A program made the position numbers and the translations under genes. The notes below the pieces were generated by a model, which did no database searches, was not told where the DNA came from, and saw only the letters and a list, made by a program, of their open reading frames with translations. Positions 35,093-43,669 of a DNA stretch of 64,000 nucleotides are shown here, in pieces. The stretch comes from Shimazuella alba (lineage in GTDB: Bacteria > Bacillota > Bacilli > Thermoactinomycetales > Thermoactinomycetaceae): contig NZ_WUUL01000001.1 in assembly GCF_009831235.1 (NCBI RefSeq), positions 434,001 through 498,000 on the forward strand, given 5' to 3'. Every line of letters begins with the position of its first letter. Position 1 is the stretch's first letter.

Positions 35093-35425
35093 TTAGTAAT
35101 TAATACTGATATGATCTTGCCCGATTACTTTGTTTTTTTCTGTGTTATTCAGTATGTATAGATATTCTGGCTTTACATTAGGAGTGGGTGTGGAGCATGT
35201 ACTTTCATTTACGGTATGGATATAACATTCCAATTCGGGAAGATCCTTTATAATGCTTACGAACAATTCTCTTCCCCATCTGTTTTGATCTTTTAAAGCT
35301 AGTTGAACAGCTAACGAACTCCATTGGAAACTTTTAACACCTTCCCTTTTTAGATCCAGAATGTCCTCTTTTCCAATACTGCCGCCATTTTTTAACTTTG
35401 CATATGCACTCAGTAAAGTAATCAT
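35093..35425 (-). CDS. Hypothetical protein, third gene of a damaged cassette
   Basis: Not recognised. A 110-residue soluble protein (LKNGGSIGKEDILDLKREGVKSFQWSS... ALKDQNRWGRELF). Its ATG overlaps the stop of the preceding NUDIX-derived frame as ATGA, showing that the genes were once translationally coupled. It ends 58 bases from the IS4 remnant on the opposite strand, so its C-terminus may have been changed by the insertion. No ribosome site of its own is clear. Confidence 0.5.
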   Translation of the reverse strand: MITLLSAYAKLKNGGSIGKEDILDLKREGVKSFQWSSLAVQLALKDQNRWGRELFVSIIKDLPELECYIHTVNESTCSTPTPNVKPEYLYILNNTEKNKVIGQDHISINY

Positions 35426-35835
35426 GCTCGATATACACCTTGTCCAATTCTCACTGAGTTAGGTAAATCCATGAGTTGAGTAGAGATTCTGTCAGATACT
35501 TGTTAATTTCCGTATGTAAATGAACATTATTCAATCTTTCAAATTGAATATCAAGGGTTTTTCTTTCTTTTGCTATTGGTTGATTGCTGTAATCATGAGC
35601 AAAGTAGAACCAACCTTCCCATTGCTCGTCTTCGATTAAAAAACACAAGAGTCTAGAAGAGAGAAATGTCATGCAATACAATACCTATTTCCTCAAAGGA
35701 TTCCCTCTTTACTAAATTTTCAGAAAATCCATTTGGTTCGACTTTTCCACCTGGAAAGTTCCAAAAACCATGTGTTTCTTTTAAAAGTAAGAACCTGTCA
35801 TTCTGTTTAATCAGCACTCTAGAAAATTTCCTCAT
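35422..35835 (-). pseudogene. NUDIX hydrolase broken by frameshifts
   Basis: The N-terminal frame (from ATG 35835) reads RKFSRVLIKQNDRFLLLKET, then FWNFPGGKVEPNG and KRESFEEIGI, a NUDIX box in which the first conserved glutamate is replaced by glycine. It stops near 35653. The next frame continues with LSSRLLCFLIEDEQWEGWFY to 35454. A third frame reads MDLPNSVRIGQGVYRA and ends at 35422, overlapping the next gene. At least one shift, near 35660-35680, and probably another near 35470 break the protein. Confidence 0.72.
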
Positions 35836-36305
35836 TATCAATCACACCTTCTTGAATTAATTGCATTTTGATCTGTAAAGCTTGGGATTCAGGTGAAGAT
35901 AGTGTTTGTTTTAAATCGAATGTGTTTGATCCCTTTTTCTTTGGATAGCTGTTCAGCAGCTTCAATGAAGTATTCTTTGGTGTGGAAGTTTTTTAGAAAC
36001 TCTGAATGGTTATCTAATTTTCTACTCCTAATACTCAGTAGTTTCAGCCAATCATTATACTCGATATCAATAGAGATAATACAGTCTGCATCAGGTAACA
36101 TGTCCCAATCAGATTTAGCAATTTGGGATGCTAAATGGAAATAAGGATCTTCAGGATGTATTAACCACTCCATTCTCTTTTTAAACGTAGCAGACACGGA
36201 GGAAATCTTAAAGCAATTTTCTAAAAACAGCTCCCATCCTACCTGCAAAGCTTTACAGGAGTTGGGGAAAGTAGTAAAAACCATCTTTTTATAGAATACC
36301 TCCAT
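35819..36305 (-). pseudogene. Kinase-like protein remnant, truncated and frameshifted
   Basis: The main frame (36305-35889) reads GWELFLENCFKISSVSATFK and WDMLPDADCIISIDIEYNDWLKLLS with IRSRKLDN, which resembles the middle and C-terminal part of a P-loop deoxynucleoside-kinase-like protein, but no P-loop is present. The N-terminus is lost at the junction with the IS6 fragment at 36306-36341. A shift near 35889 moves to a frame reading SSPESQALQIKMQLIQEGV that stops at 35819, overlapping the NUDIX start. The kinase-like assignment is weak. Confidence 0.5.
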
Positions 36306-36340
36306 GTGGAAGAAGTGCGTATAGAGAACATGTCTTTGGA

Positions 36341-36502
36341 ATGAAACCCCAAAATCAATTCAAGTGGAAGCATTATCAATCTGAAATCATTTTACTGACC
36401 GCCATTCAGGAACTCCAAGAAAAAAGTTGCCGCGAAGCATGTTGTCGAGTTATTTCTCCCACTTCTAAATATCTTTGTTCCCTACCGTTTCCTGTCTCTT
36501 GA
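36341..36502 (+). pseudogene. IS6-family transposase N-terminal fragment
   Basis: A 53-codon open stretch begins MKPQNQFKWKHYQSEIILLT, the characteristic start of IS6/IS26-type transposases, then continues with unrelated residues (AIQELQEKSCREACCRVIS) to a stop. The catalytic DDE domain is absent. Both an internal fusion and a truncation are evident. Confidence 0.6.
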
Positions 36503-36569
36503 ATCAGTTGCAAATAGTCAATAAGGATACAAGACAATCCCTCTAATAACTACTCTAATAGGGGGTCGT

Positions 36570-37190
36570 CTTTGACGCCTGGCTCCCTACTTCACGAGTT
36601 ACCCCAATATAACAAAAAATATCCACTACATATCCTTTTTGAGATTCGTTCATTTCCATTATCTGGTCAAATTGAGCCTTATGACACGGATGCTGGTTCT
36701 AGGCCTGATTATGGAAGAGTGGGAAAATATTCAGCGCATCATGTTATCCCTTGTCTTCAAAACCACTACACAAAGCATCATCGTCAGAAAGTTGGGTTCT
36801 TATGCTCGTAAAAACAAGACCAAAAGTGCTCTCTGGGAGTATGACAACATCATCAAGAATCTATATTTTTTGAATTATATCGAATCTCCGCCCTTACGAC
36901 GCAATGTACAAAAGACATTAAATCGGGCGAAAGTTATCATCATTATGCAAAGCAGTCTCCCATGCCAATTTTGGTAAACTTCGTTTCAAAACAGAACAAG
37001 GCAGATATGGGGAGAATGCAGTCATCTAATAAGCCAATTGCATTATTTATTACAATGTCAGTATTTTGTCCAACATACTGACTTACAGGGAAGAGAATGG
37101 ACAAGACTCCGATATGTTGAAACGAATTTCTCCCGTTGTATGGCAGAATATCAATCTCTATGGCCGTTATGAGTTTAATACCAGCAAAGA
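36570..37190 (+). pseudogene. Tn3-family transposase (TnpA) C-terminal remnant
   Basis: Frames in turn carry IRSFPLSGQIEPYDTDA-like residues, then IQRIMLSLVFKTTTQSIIVRKL, ALWEYDNIIKNLYFLNYIE with LRRNVQKTLNRA, a shifted block FGKLRFKTEQG, and finally MLKRISPVAWQNINLYGRYEF. These are the order and wording of the C-terminal DDE/RNase H region of Tn3-family TnpA (NRGE, GKLR, INLYGRY). Several stops and shifts are present. No resolvase or intact terminal repeat was found. Confidence 0.75.
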
Positions 37191-37277
37191 GTGATTCATA
37201 TGGATGAGATCATTCAAAAATTAGCTCAGTCGAAAACGATACTAGAAACGGTAACCGACATCTCATCTGAATGACAT

Positions 37278-37333
37278 TAAGGGATTAAGTTCCTCTCTAA
37301 ACTTATTGGTTCAAGAGGAACTTAATCCTTAAT
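37278..37333. repeat. Inverted repeat after the Tn3 remnant
   Basis: GGATTAAGTTCCTCT (37282-37296) and AGAGGAACTTAATCC (37314-37328) are perfect 15-base arms around a 17-base loop. It may be a terminator or part of a mobile-element end. Confidence 0.5.
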
Positions 37334-37593
37334 ATACCTTTCCGGGGGATATGCAAATTTACCCAATTAGATCTCCGATACTCCCTCGATAAAATAAAGT
37401 GTACGAAACGCTTACAACAGGAGAGGGATGGGATGCGTGGTTTACTCAAGGCACCACCAAGCTAAGAGAGTGGAAAGTTAGAAGTCCATCATTTGCATGC
37501 CAAGGGTGTAGCGTCCTTTGTATTTTTCAACAACAGACGCAAAAAACAAAATCAAGCGTTTTTTTATTTTTCATATTGATTAATGCAACTGTC

Positions 37594-37872
37594 TCAAAAT
37601 AAACTATTGTTACCTATCTCTAACTTTTTAGAAATTGATTTTAAGTCATCAAGAGATATACTTTCTTTATCATTGATAAAATCCAATATTTCCATGATCT
37701 TTTGTTCAACTTCTGTATTAGAGTCTATCTTGCCACTTGTATTTCTGATATCAGAAAGTGCTCTATTTCATGTTAATTGAATGGAGGATTTATCTGTATG
37801 GTTAATTTCTTTCTTATGTGGAAATCCAATAAAATAAATTCCTGAATAATCTCTTGATATTTCGTTCGACAT
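37594..37872 (-). pseudogene. Unidentified small gene with one frameshift
   Basis: Two minus-strand frames join well: MSNEISRDYSGIYFIGFPHK from ATG 37872, stopping after SSIQLT, and NRALSDIRNTSGKIDSNTEV continuing to a stop at 37594 with KESISLDDLKSISKKLEIG. One base change near 37770 restores a protein of about 90 residues. I do not recognise it. Confidence 0.4.
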
Positions 37873-37991
37873 ACTGTACATCTTCCCTCTCAGCTGCAGT
37901 AATCTCCACTAACTTGTCCACTAAATTATGTTTGATTTGCCTTTTGTGATAAACAAGTACCATAGTAATTTTAGATAAGCAACTCTGTCCC

Positions 37992-38315
37992 TTATTTCAT
38001 CAACTTATGCATCGTTGTCAAAAGCTCGTCGATAACTTCTTGATCTCCTTCTTGAAAACGTTCTATCACGCAACTTTTCATATGATGTTCCAACAGCAAT
38101 TTCCCTACACTATTTAAAGAGGATTGAATAGAAGCTATCTGGTTTAATACATCATCGCAATACGTATCTTTTTCAATGAGCCCCTTTACTCCTCTTACCT
38201 GCCCTTCTATTCTGTTTAGCCGATTCATTAAATTTTTCTTTATTTTTTCGGAATGATGGCTTTTTCTTACTTGATGAACAGAACAACTTTCCTTCTCTAT
38301 TTGTTGCTTTTCCAT
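37992..38315 (-). CDS. csoR: CsoR-type copper-sensing repressor
   Basis: A 107-residue all-helical metal-sensing repressor (DUF156). The family core KIKKNLMNRLNRIEGQVRGVKGLIEKDTYCDDVLNQIASIQSSLN is present, and the copper ligands are the Cys of YCDDV, the His of LLEHHMKSC and the Cys of that same segment. An additional N-terminal Cys/His stretch (CSVHQVRKSHH) may give extra metal affinity. The ATG at 38315 is preferred to 38345. It is the last gene of a minus-strand copper unit, and CsoR-like operators lie before copZ and copA. Confidence 0.88.
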   Translation of the reverse strand: MEKQQIEKESCSVHQVRKSHHSEKIKKNLMNRLNRIEGQVRGVKGLIEKDTYCDDVLNQIASIQSSLNSVGKLLLEHHMKSCVIERFQEGDQEVIDELLTTMHKLMK

Positions 38316-38345
38316 GAAAATTCCCGCCTTTCCATGCGAAACCAT

Positions 38346-38981
38346 TCACTCGTTTTCAAAAGAATCACTTACCACTACTCTTAATTTCTCCATAGAAACC
38401 CGCTTTACAAACTTAGAAAACTTCTCTTTCTTTTTTCCATTTTCTTGGTAGTGACGAATCAAACCTGTAATGATAGGAATCAATTGTCTTTCCATAATCC
38501 CAGAAATCAACTGCTGACCTAGTGCTGCTTTTAACCCTTTGGGTTCACCACCAAGATAGATATCAAATGTATTTCTCATTTTTACAACGCCAATATCTTT
38601 TAATAATGGCTCGCTTGTCCCTAGTGCACATCCTGCATACCCAATCTTTAGCGGGCTTGGAGTTGGATGACCTGCAATGGTGGCATCCAATGCTTTGGCG
38701 ATATCCAAACCAGCTTCTTCTGCACCTCTACAAAAATTACAGGCAATCAAGTTCTTTGAATAGAAACCAGCAGGTTGGATCTTTAAGCCAGTTCTTTGTA
38801 ATTTTTCTTGTACTTCTTCTATTCGCTTATCGTCCATCACTACATACAGCTGACCAAAATTGGTCATTTCGATATTTGCATCTTCCCCCACAATGGAACC
38901 AAGTTCAGCTAATTGCTTTGGTGTAAACAAGAAACCGCCCACTTCAAAACCAGGTGTAACTGCAAATTTTGTCAAAGCCAT
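38346..38981 (-). CDS. Nitrite/sulfite-reductase-like (siroheme fold) protein in the copper locus
   Basis: A 211-residue protein resembling one half of a nitrite/sulfite reductase. The N-terminal ferredoxin-like lobe (FLFTPKQLAELGSIVGE ... NFGQLYVVMDDKRIEE) leads into a cluster-type region with ACNFCRGAEEAG and GYAGCALGTSEP, ending in a helical, basic tail. Full enzymes use C-x5-C and C-x3-C; here only C-x2-C and a single later Cys are seen, so a normal Fe4S4-siroheme centre is doubtful. It lies between the His-rich lipoprotein gene and csoR, on the same strand, and may help handle copper or redox damage. GGGAG precedes the ATG. Confidence 0.72.
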   Translation of the reverse strand: MALTKFAVTPGFEVGGFLFTPKQLAELGSIVGEDANIEMTNFGQLYVVMDDKRIEEVQEKLQRTGLKIQPAGFYSKNLIACNFCRGAEEAGLDIAKALDATIAGHPTPSPLKIGYAGCALGTSEPLLKDIGVVKMRNTFDIYLGGEPKGLKAALGQQLISGIMERQLIPIITGLIRHYQENGKKKEKFSKFVKRVSMEKLRVVVSDSFENE

Positions 38982-39010
38982 TCCCCATACTCCCTTGATT
39001 CACATAGTAT

Positions 39011-39841
39011 CTATGAGACTTTTACAACAAAAGGAACGGTTAGCACTTTGCCATCGTGCTTAAATTGTCCCCATATTTTGTAAGTTCCGTTCTTTGGAAA
39101 TGTTGTCATAAATTTCGCATCCGGCCCTGTTGCTTTTTCTTCTATCGGATGAACATGCAAGTAGTCTTTTGCATCTTCTGTCAAAATCACGACGTGTCCA
39201 ACAGCACCTAAATATGGTTGAAGATTGGTGATAGGTTTCTTGGTTTGATCGTTTTTGATGGTAAAATTCAACACTGCTTCTTTTCCTGCTTGTAAATGGT
39301 CGATCGACAGTGAAATCTCTTTACCCTCTACTGACTTGGTTAATGAACTATCGACTTGGATCGGTACTGGAGAAGCAGATTCACCTTCTACATTCACCCA
39401 TTTACTTTTTGTAGTACTACTTCCACCTGTAGGTACAAAATCGGAAAACAATTTATATTCTCCACCTGATGGAAATTGTGTCTTGATTTCAAAAAGTCCT
39501 TTCCCTTTGAACTCTGGATGAATATGGCTGAAATAACGGAGATCCTTACTTACTACAATCAAATGTAATTTTTTCTCATGCGTGATATCAAATTTCTCGA
39601 TCGGTTTTCCAGTTTGATCCTGAATTTGAATTTGAATCGTAGTATCTTTTTTCGCTTCCGCTTTTCCCTCTTTAAAGGAATAGGTAACTTTGGTTAAATC
39701 CTCTTTTTGGTGCTTGGTATTATGGTTGCTGTGCTCTGCATTTTGATTCTGATTGTGATTGCTGTGCGAATTTGTATTGGTACTACATGCAGTTAATAGA
39801 GCAGCGCTAACAAGTAAAATTCCAATGGTATGTTTCATCAT
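39011..39841 (-). CDS. Histidine-rich copper-locus lipoprotein (YtkA-like domains)
   Basis: A 276-residue exported lipoprotein. The signal ends at the lipobox LLTACSTN (Cys about 19), followed by a His/Asn-rich linker (residues 25-45) likely to bind metal. Two similar beta-sandwich units follow, each with a copper-style histidine motif: HLIVVSKDLRYFSHIHPEFKG and, in the second, VVILTEDAKDYLHVHPIEE, each with a closing aromatic strand. A role in surface copper binding or delivery is inferred from the motifs and from neighbours copZ and csoR. GAGAGG lies before tandem ATGs. Confidence 0.78.
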   Translation of the reverse strand: MMKHTIGILLVSAALLTACSTNTNSHSNHNQNQNAEHSNHNTKHQKEDLTKVTYSFKEGKAEAKKDTTIQIQIQDQTGKPIEKFDITHEKKLHLIVVSKDLRYFSHIHPEFKGKGLFEIKTQFPSGGEYKLFSDFVPTGGSSTTKSKWVNVEGESASPVPIQVDSSLTKSVEGKEISLSIDHLQAGKEAVLNFTIKNDQTKKPITNLQPYLGAVGHVVILTEDAKDYLHVHPIEEKATGPDAKFMTTFPKNGTYKIWGQFKHDGKVLTVPFVVKVS

Positions 39842-39888
39842 AAAACCTCTCTTTATATTGAATGGAATCGATCCCTCTTCTCTCCATA

Positions 39889-40092
39889 TCAGACAACTTC
39901 GTATCCTTGATCTTCAATCACTTCTTTGATCTGGTCCAAAGACAATTTATTTTCATCATATTCTACAGATACAGTGCCATTAGCTAAGTCAACTTCTCCT
40001 TTGGAGCCAATCTCTTTTAAGGCTCCTTCTATAGAAATCACACAGTGATTACAGCTCATACCTTCAACTGTCAACTTTACATATGACATCAT
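39889..40092 (-). CDS. copZ: Copper chaperone CopZ
   Basis: A 67-residue HMA-domain protein with the Cu(I) motif GMSCNHC (residues 11-17) and the usual beta-alpha-beta fold sequence. It passes copper(I) to CopA. GGAGG lies five or eight bases before tandem ATG codons (40092 and 40089). It is the first gene of the downstream half of the copper unit, with its own promoter carrying G-rich CsoR-like sequences. Confidence 0.92.
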   Translation of the reverse strand: MMSYVKLTVEGMSCNHCVISIEGALKEIGSKGEVDLANGTVSVEYDENKLSLDQIKEVIEDQGYEVV

Positions 40093-40151
40093 TTAACCCT
40101 CCTTTATCATTTATTTATTTTTTGACTTGATTTAATCTCTCATTCTTAAAT

Positions 40152-40200
40152 AGAATACCCCCCTAATCTATTCTAGTCAAGTTCGATTTCAAGGGGGGTA
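40152..40200 (-). promoter_or_regulatory. copZ promoter with CsoR-like G/C-tract sites
   Basis: On the minus strand TTGACT (40175-40180) and TATTCT (40152-40157) are separated by 17 bases that end in AGGGGGG. A complementary TACCCCCC lies further upstream (40192-40200). The paired nine-base arms look like CsoR half-sites around the promoter. Confidence 0.6.
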
Positions 40201-40237
40201 AACAATGAACTCTGAAGGTCCCTCCATTTACCATAAA

Positions 40238-40483
40238 TCAACTCTCGATTTTGGATGAAATCGCCTCATAGTTATTCGAAAAACCAATAAAAGCTTGATC
40301 ATCAATCAAAATCGTAGGTACAACCTGCTTCCCAGCAAGGTTATATACCTCCTGGGGGTAATCGGGATTTGTAGTACAATCTTTTTCCAAGAAAGAAGAT
40401 CCATTTTCTTGAAAGTATCGCTTTGCTTCATGACAATCTGGACAAGTAGGGATCGTATAGACCACAATATTTTTTTGTTTCAT
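40238..40483 (-). CDS. Glutaredoxin/NrdH-like thioredoxin-fold protein
   Basis: An 81-residue thioredoxin-fold protein with active site CPDC (residues 14-17) and the cis-proline segment VVPTILI. It probably reduces disulfides or handles copper-bound thiols. AGGAGG lies ten bases before the ATG at 40483 (a TTG precedes it directly). It follows copA by 14 bases and is almost certainly cotranscribed. Confidence 0.8.
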   Translation of the reverse strand: MKQKNIVVYTIPTCPDCHEAKRYFQENGSSFLEKDCTTNPDYPQEVYNLAGKQVVPTILIDDQAFIGFSNNYEAISSKIES

Positions 40484-40497
40484 CAACTTTTTTCCTC

Positions 40498-42909
40498 CTA
40501 GTGTTTCACTCGTTGTAAACGTAAGGCATTTAATACGACTGAAACAGAACTAAGAGCCATTGCTGCTCCAGCTAACCAAGGTGCAAGAAAACCAAAAGCA
40601 GCAATTGGAATTCCTATTACGTTATAAGCCAATGCCCAAAATAAGTTTTGTTTGATGTTACGCATCGTTTTTCTGCTCATGAAGATAGCGTCAGCAATAC
40701 TAGATAGATCTCCACGCATCAAGGTGACATCAGCTGCTTCCATAGCTACATCTGTTCCTGTCCCTATCGCCATCCCAATATCAGCTGTTGCTAAAGCAGG
40801 TGCGTCATTGATCCCATCGCCAACCATTGCTACTTTCTTACCGCTTGCTTGCAGTTTTTTCACTTCAGCAGCTTTTCCTTCTGGCAATACTTCTGCTAAA
40901 ATCCGGTCTACTCCCACTTCTTGACCAATTGCGTGTGCGGTCCGTTCGTTATCTCCTGTAATCATTACCACTTCTAATCCAAGTTCTTTCAGGCGTCGAA
41001 TCGCTTCATGAGAAGTGTCTTTTACTGTATCTGCAACAGCGACTAATCCTGCATATAGTCCATCAATCCCTACTAACATAACCGTTTTTCCTGCTTCTTC
41101 GAGTTTAGCCATAACAGGTTCACTATCATTTCCTATTATGTTGTGTTTGGACATCAGCCTTCGAGTACCTATCAATAGTTTTTTCTGCCCTACTAAAGCA
41201 CGAATACCATAACCTGGAATTGCTTCAAATTCTTCGGATTCAGGTATCGAAATTCCTTTTTCTTTAACCTCTTCTACTATTGCTTCAGCTAATGGGTGTT
41301 CCGAATTTTTTTCAGCTGCACCGATTAGTGTCAAGAAATCACGTTCCTTGATTCCATCAGCTATCACTACATCTGTTAATACAGGTTTTCCATTCGTTAT
41401 CGTTCCTGTTTTATCCAACACTACTATATTGATTTGATGGGTGGACTCTAGGTGTTCTCCACCTTTAAACAAAACACCCCATTCGGCTGCTCGTCCAGAT
41501 CCCGCCATGATCGACGTCGGAGTTGCTAGTCCTAATGCACAAGGGCAGGCGATGACTAAAACGGCAATTGCTTTTTCTAATGCACCCGCAAACTGCCCAG
41601 GATCAACTGCAAAATACCAAATCAAAAAGGTAACAAATGCAATCCCTACAACAATGGGAACAAAAACTCCTGAAATTTGATCTGCTACCCGTTGAATGGG
41701 AGCCTTAGATCCTTGTGCCTCTTCTACCACTTGAATAATCTGTGCAAGTGCTGTTTCTTTTCCTACTTTTGTTGCTTCTATAAGGAGTCGGCCATTTTTA
41801 TTCATGGTTGCCCCAATCACTGAATTGCCTATCTGCTTCTCAACCGGTAAACTCTCTCCTGTCAGCATGGACTCATCGACAGCGGATGTTCCTTCTATCA
41901 CCTCACCATCTACAGGAATCTTTTCACCTGGTCTGACTATCAAAACATCACCAGCCACTACTTCTTCAATCGGAACTGCTACTTCTTGTCCTTCTCGAAT
42001 CAACAGAGCTGTTTTGGCTTGTAATCCCATTAACTTTTTTATTGCTTCCGATGAGTGTCCCTTAGCCCGTGCTTCAAATAATTTCCCAAGGATAATAAGT
42101 GTTATCAAAACAGAGCTTGTTTCAAAATATAAATTGACTTGATGTTGACCTCCATGACTACCAATGCTCGTAAAACTCAAATACAAACTATAAAAGTAAG
42201 CTGCAGATGTACCAAGAGCAACTAACACATCCATATTTGCACTTTTATTTCGTAGTGCTTTGTATGCCCCTATATAAAATGGACCGCCGATCCAAAATTG
42301 GACTGGAGTTGCTAACGCAAGCTGGAACCAGGGATTCATAAAGATTTCCGGAACCCAGATAAACGTTGTAAAAGAAAAGTGACTGACCATTGCCCAAACA
42401 AGTGGCAAAGATAACAAGGCGGAAATATAAAACTTTCGCTGTTGTTTTCTGATTACTTTTTGTCGATGATCCACATCACCAGAAGCTGCTTCCTTTGTTT
42501 GCGCACCATAACCCAGCTTTTCTACTTTTTGAATCATATCTTTTGTCGTAACTCTACCTGGAGAATACTCTATTCGCGCTGTTTCTAAGGCAAAGTTTAC
42601 CGTTGCTTTTGAAACACCAGGTAGTTTATTTAAACCTTTTTCAATTCGATTCGCGCAAGCTGCACAAGTCATACCCATCAGTTTTAATTCTGCTATTTCT
42701 TTCACGGTACCGTATCCGAGGGAGGAAACTTTTGCTTCTAGTTCTCCTGCATTAGTTAGTTTCTCATCATAGGAAACAGTAGCTGTTTCTAACGCAAAAT
42801 TAACATTGGCATCTGACACACCTTGAATTTTCTTCAAACCTTTTTCAATTCGATTTGCACAGGCTGCACAAGTCATACCTGTGATTTTCATCTTTTGCTG
42901 TGTGATCAT
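40498..42909 (-). CDS. copA: Copper-exporting P1B-type ATPase CopA
   Basis: An 803-residue copper(I) efflux pump. Two N-terminal HMA domains each have [15 protein letters not shown] (about 11-25 and 79-93). Membrane-domain features include [10 protein letters not shown] (the ion-site CPC), the phosphorylation motif [10 protein letters not shown], the SEHPLAEAI histidine block, TGDN and [10 protein letters not shown]. Eight membrane segments are expected. GGAAGGAG precedes the ATG, and a CsoR-type operator lies 22 bases upstream. This is the main copper-resistance gene of the window. Confidence 0.96.
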   Translation of the reverse strand: MITQQKMKITGMTCAACANRIEKGLKKIQGVSDANVNFALETATVSYDEKLTNAGELEAKVSSLGYGTVKEIAELKLMGMTCAACANRIEKGLNKLPGVSKATVNFALETARIEYSPGRVTTKDMIQKVEKLGYGAQTKEAASGDVDHRQKVIRKQQRKFYISALLSLPLVWAMVSHFSFTTFIWVPEIFMNPWFQLALATPVQFWIGGPFYIGAYKALRNKSANMDVLVALGTSAAYFYSLYLSFTSIGSHGGQHQVNLYFETSSVLITLIILGKLFEARAKGHSSEAIKKLMGLQAKTALLIREGQEVAVPIEEVVAGDVLIVRPGEKIPVDGEVIEGTSAVDESMLTGESLPVEKQIGNSVIGATMNKNGRLLIEATKVGKETALAQIIQVVEEAQGSKAPIQRVADQISGVFVPIVVGIAFVTFLIWYFAVDPGQFAGALEKAIAVLVIACPCALGLATPTSIMAGSGRAAEWGVLFKGGEHLESTHQINIVVLDKTGTITNGKPVLTDVVIADGIKERDFLTLIGAAEKNSEHPLAEAIVEEVKEKGISIPESEEFEAIPGYGIRALVGQKKLLIGTRRLMSKHNIIGNDSEPVMAKLEEAGKTVMLVGIDGLYAGLVAVADTVKDTSHEAIRRLKELGLEVVMITGDNERTAHAIGQEVGVDRILAEVLPEGKAAEVKKLQASGKKVAMVGDGINDAPALATADIGMAIGTGTDVAMEAADVTLMRGDLSSIADAIFMSRKTMRNIKQNLFWALAYNVIGIPIAAFGFLAPWLAGAAMALSSVSVVLNALRLQRVKH

Positions 42910-42930
42910 GGGTGGAACTCCTTCCTTTTC

Positions 42931-42947
42931 ATACCCTATGGGGGTAT
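42931..42947. promoter_or_regulatory. CsoR operator before copA
   Basis: ATACCCTATGGGGGTAT is a pseudo-palindrome very like the Bacillus CsoR operator upstream of copZA. On the minus strand it lies just after a TAATAT -10 candidate. Confidence 0.78.
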
Positions 42948-43600
42948 ATTAGAGGTTAAAATTTTTTATCTCTAATGAATTATTCTTTTTGAAGTCCTCA
43001 TTTTTATCTCAACTGCTCTAATTTTATTCCCTAGGTTATACCGTCATGTTTTTCTAGTTTGATTATAAGCTTCTCAAGAATCATAGCACAATGTAAGTAA
43101 ATCCATTTGTTAACTTTTTATATCATTGTTACCTCCGTTGTTGGATGTTATAAACCTGATAGACAATGATTTGTGGTTGTTGCTCTTTCTAATAAAAAAC
43201 ATACCATACCCCCCAACCCTATGTAAAGCCCTTTTTTATTTTTTTAAAACAAAAGCTTTACCAATAAACATGTTACCGGAATCCTATCTTTTTTTGAAAA
43301 TCAGGAGTCGAGAAAAGAATGTTAATCCCTTATATGAGATATCCACACTCTTGATTTTTATCTAATTAGAAATAAAACGAGGAGGATTAAAACCTTCATC
43401 TGCACGTTGTAGGAATATTGACTTTGGTGGGCAAAAAAGTAAACTTCCTATATTTGAAATATTTATAAGTAAATACACAACATTCTTAATATAAATTACT
43501 TGTTTTAAAGACTACAAAGAATCTGTTACAGTTAAAAAATGATGAGTATGCGTAACAATTTCCACAAGGGAGAAAAAAGTGATTTTGGTAAAATCCATCC
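42948..43600. other. Intergenic region between copA and the SpxH-like gene
   Basis: About 650 AT-rich bases. A further C-tract sequence near 43205-43222 (ATACCCCCCAACCCTATG) resembles a degenerate CsoR site. A 33-codon open frame on the plus strand (43539-43640) leads into the hairpin at 43601. No other supported gene is seen. Confidence 0.45.
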
Positions 43601-43638
43601 AAGACTTGAGAACCACATGGTTTTTCAAGTCTTTTTGT
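43601..43638 (+). terminator. Hairpin with T-tract ahead of the SpxH-like gene
   Basis: AAGACTTGA and TCAAGTCTT pair, with an inner AACC/GGTT helix, followed by TTTTTG. It lies 32 bases before the ATG of the next gene, so it could end an upstream transcript or act as an attenuator. Confidence 0.65.
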
Positions 43639-43669
43639 AAACATCAAATAAGAAATAGGAAGGGTAGCA

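Noticed and set aside
36559-36577. GGGGGTCGTC resembling a Tn3 terminal repeat
   Set aside because: It lies at the wrong side and distance relative to the transposase remnant, and no matching second end is visible.
40156-40200. TACCCCCC/GGGGGGTA inverted repeat as an intrinsic terminator
   Set aside because: The 27-base loop and absent T-tract do not fit; its position in the copZ promoter fits CsoR-type control better.
43126-43365. 79-codon open frame between copA and the SpxH-like gene
   Set aside because: No ribosome site, low-complexity AT-driven residues and no recognisable motif.
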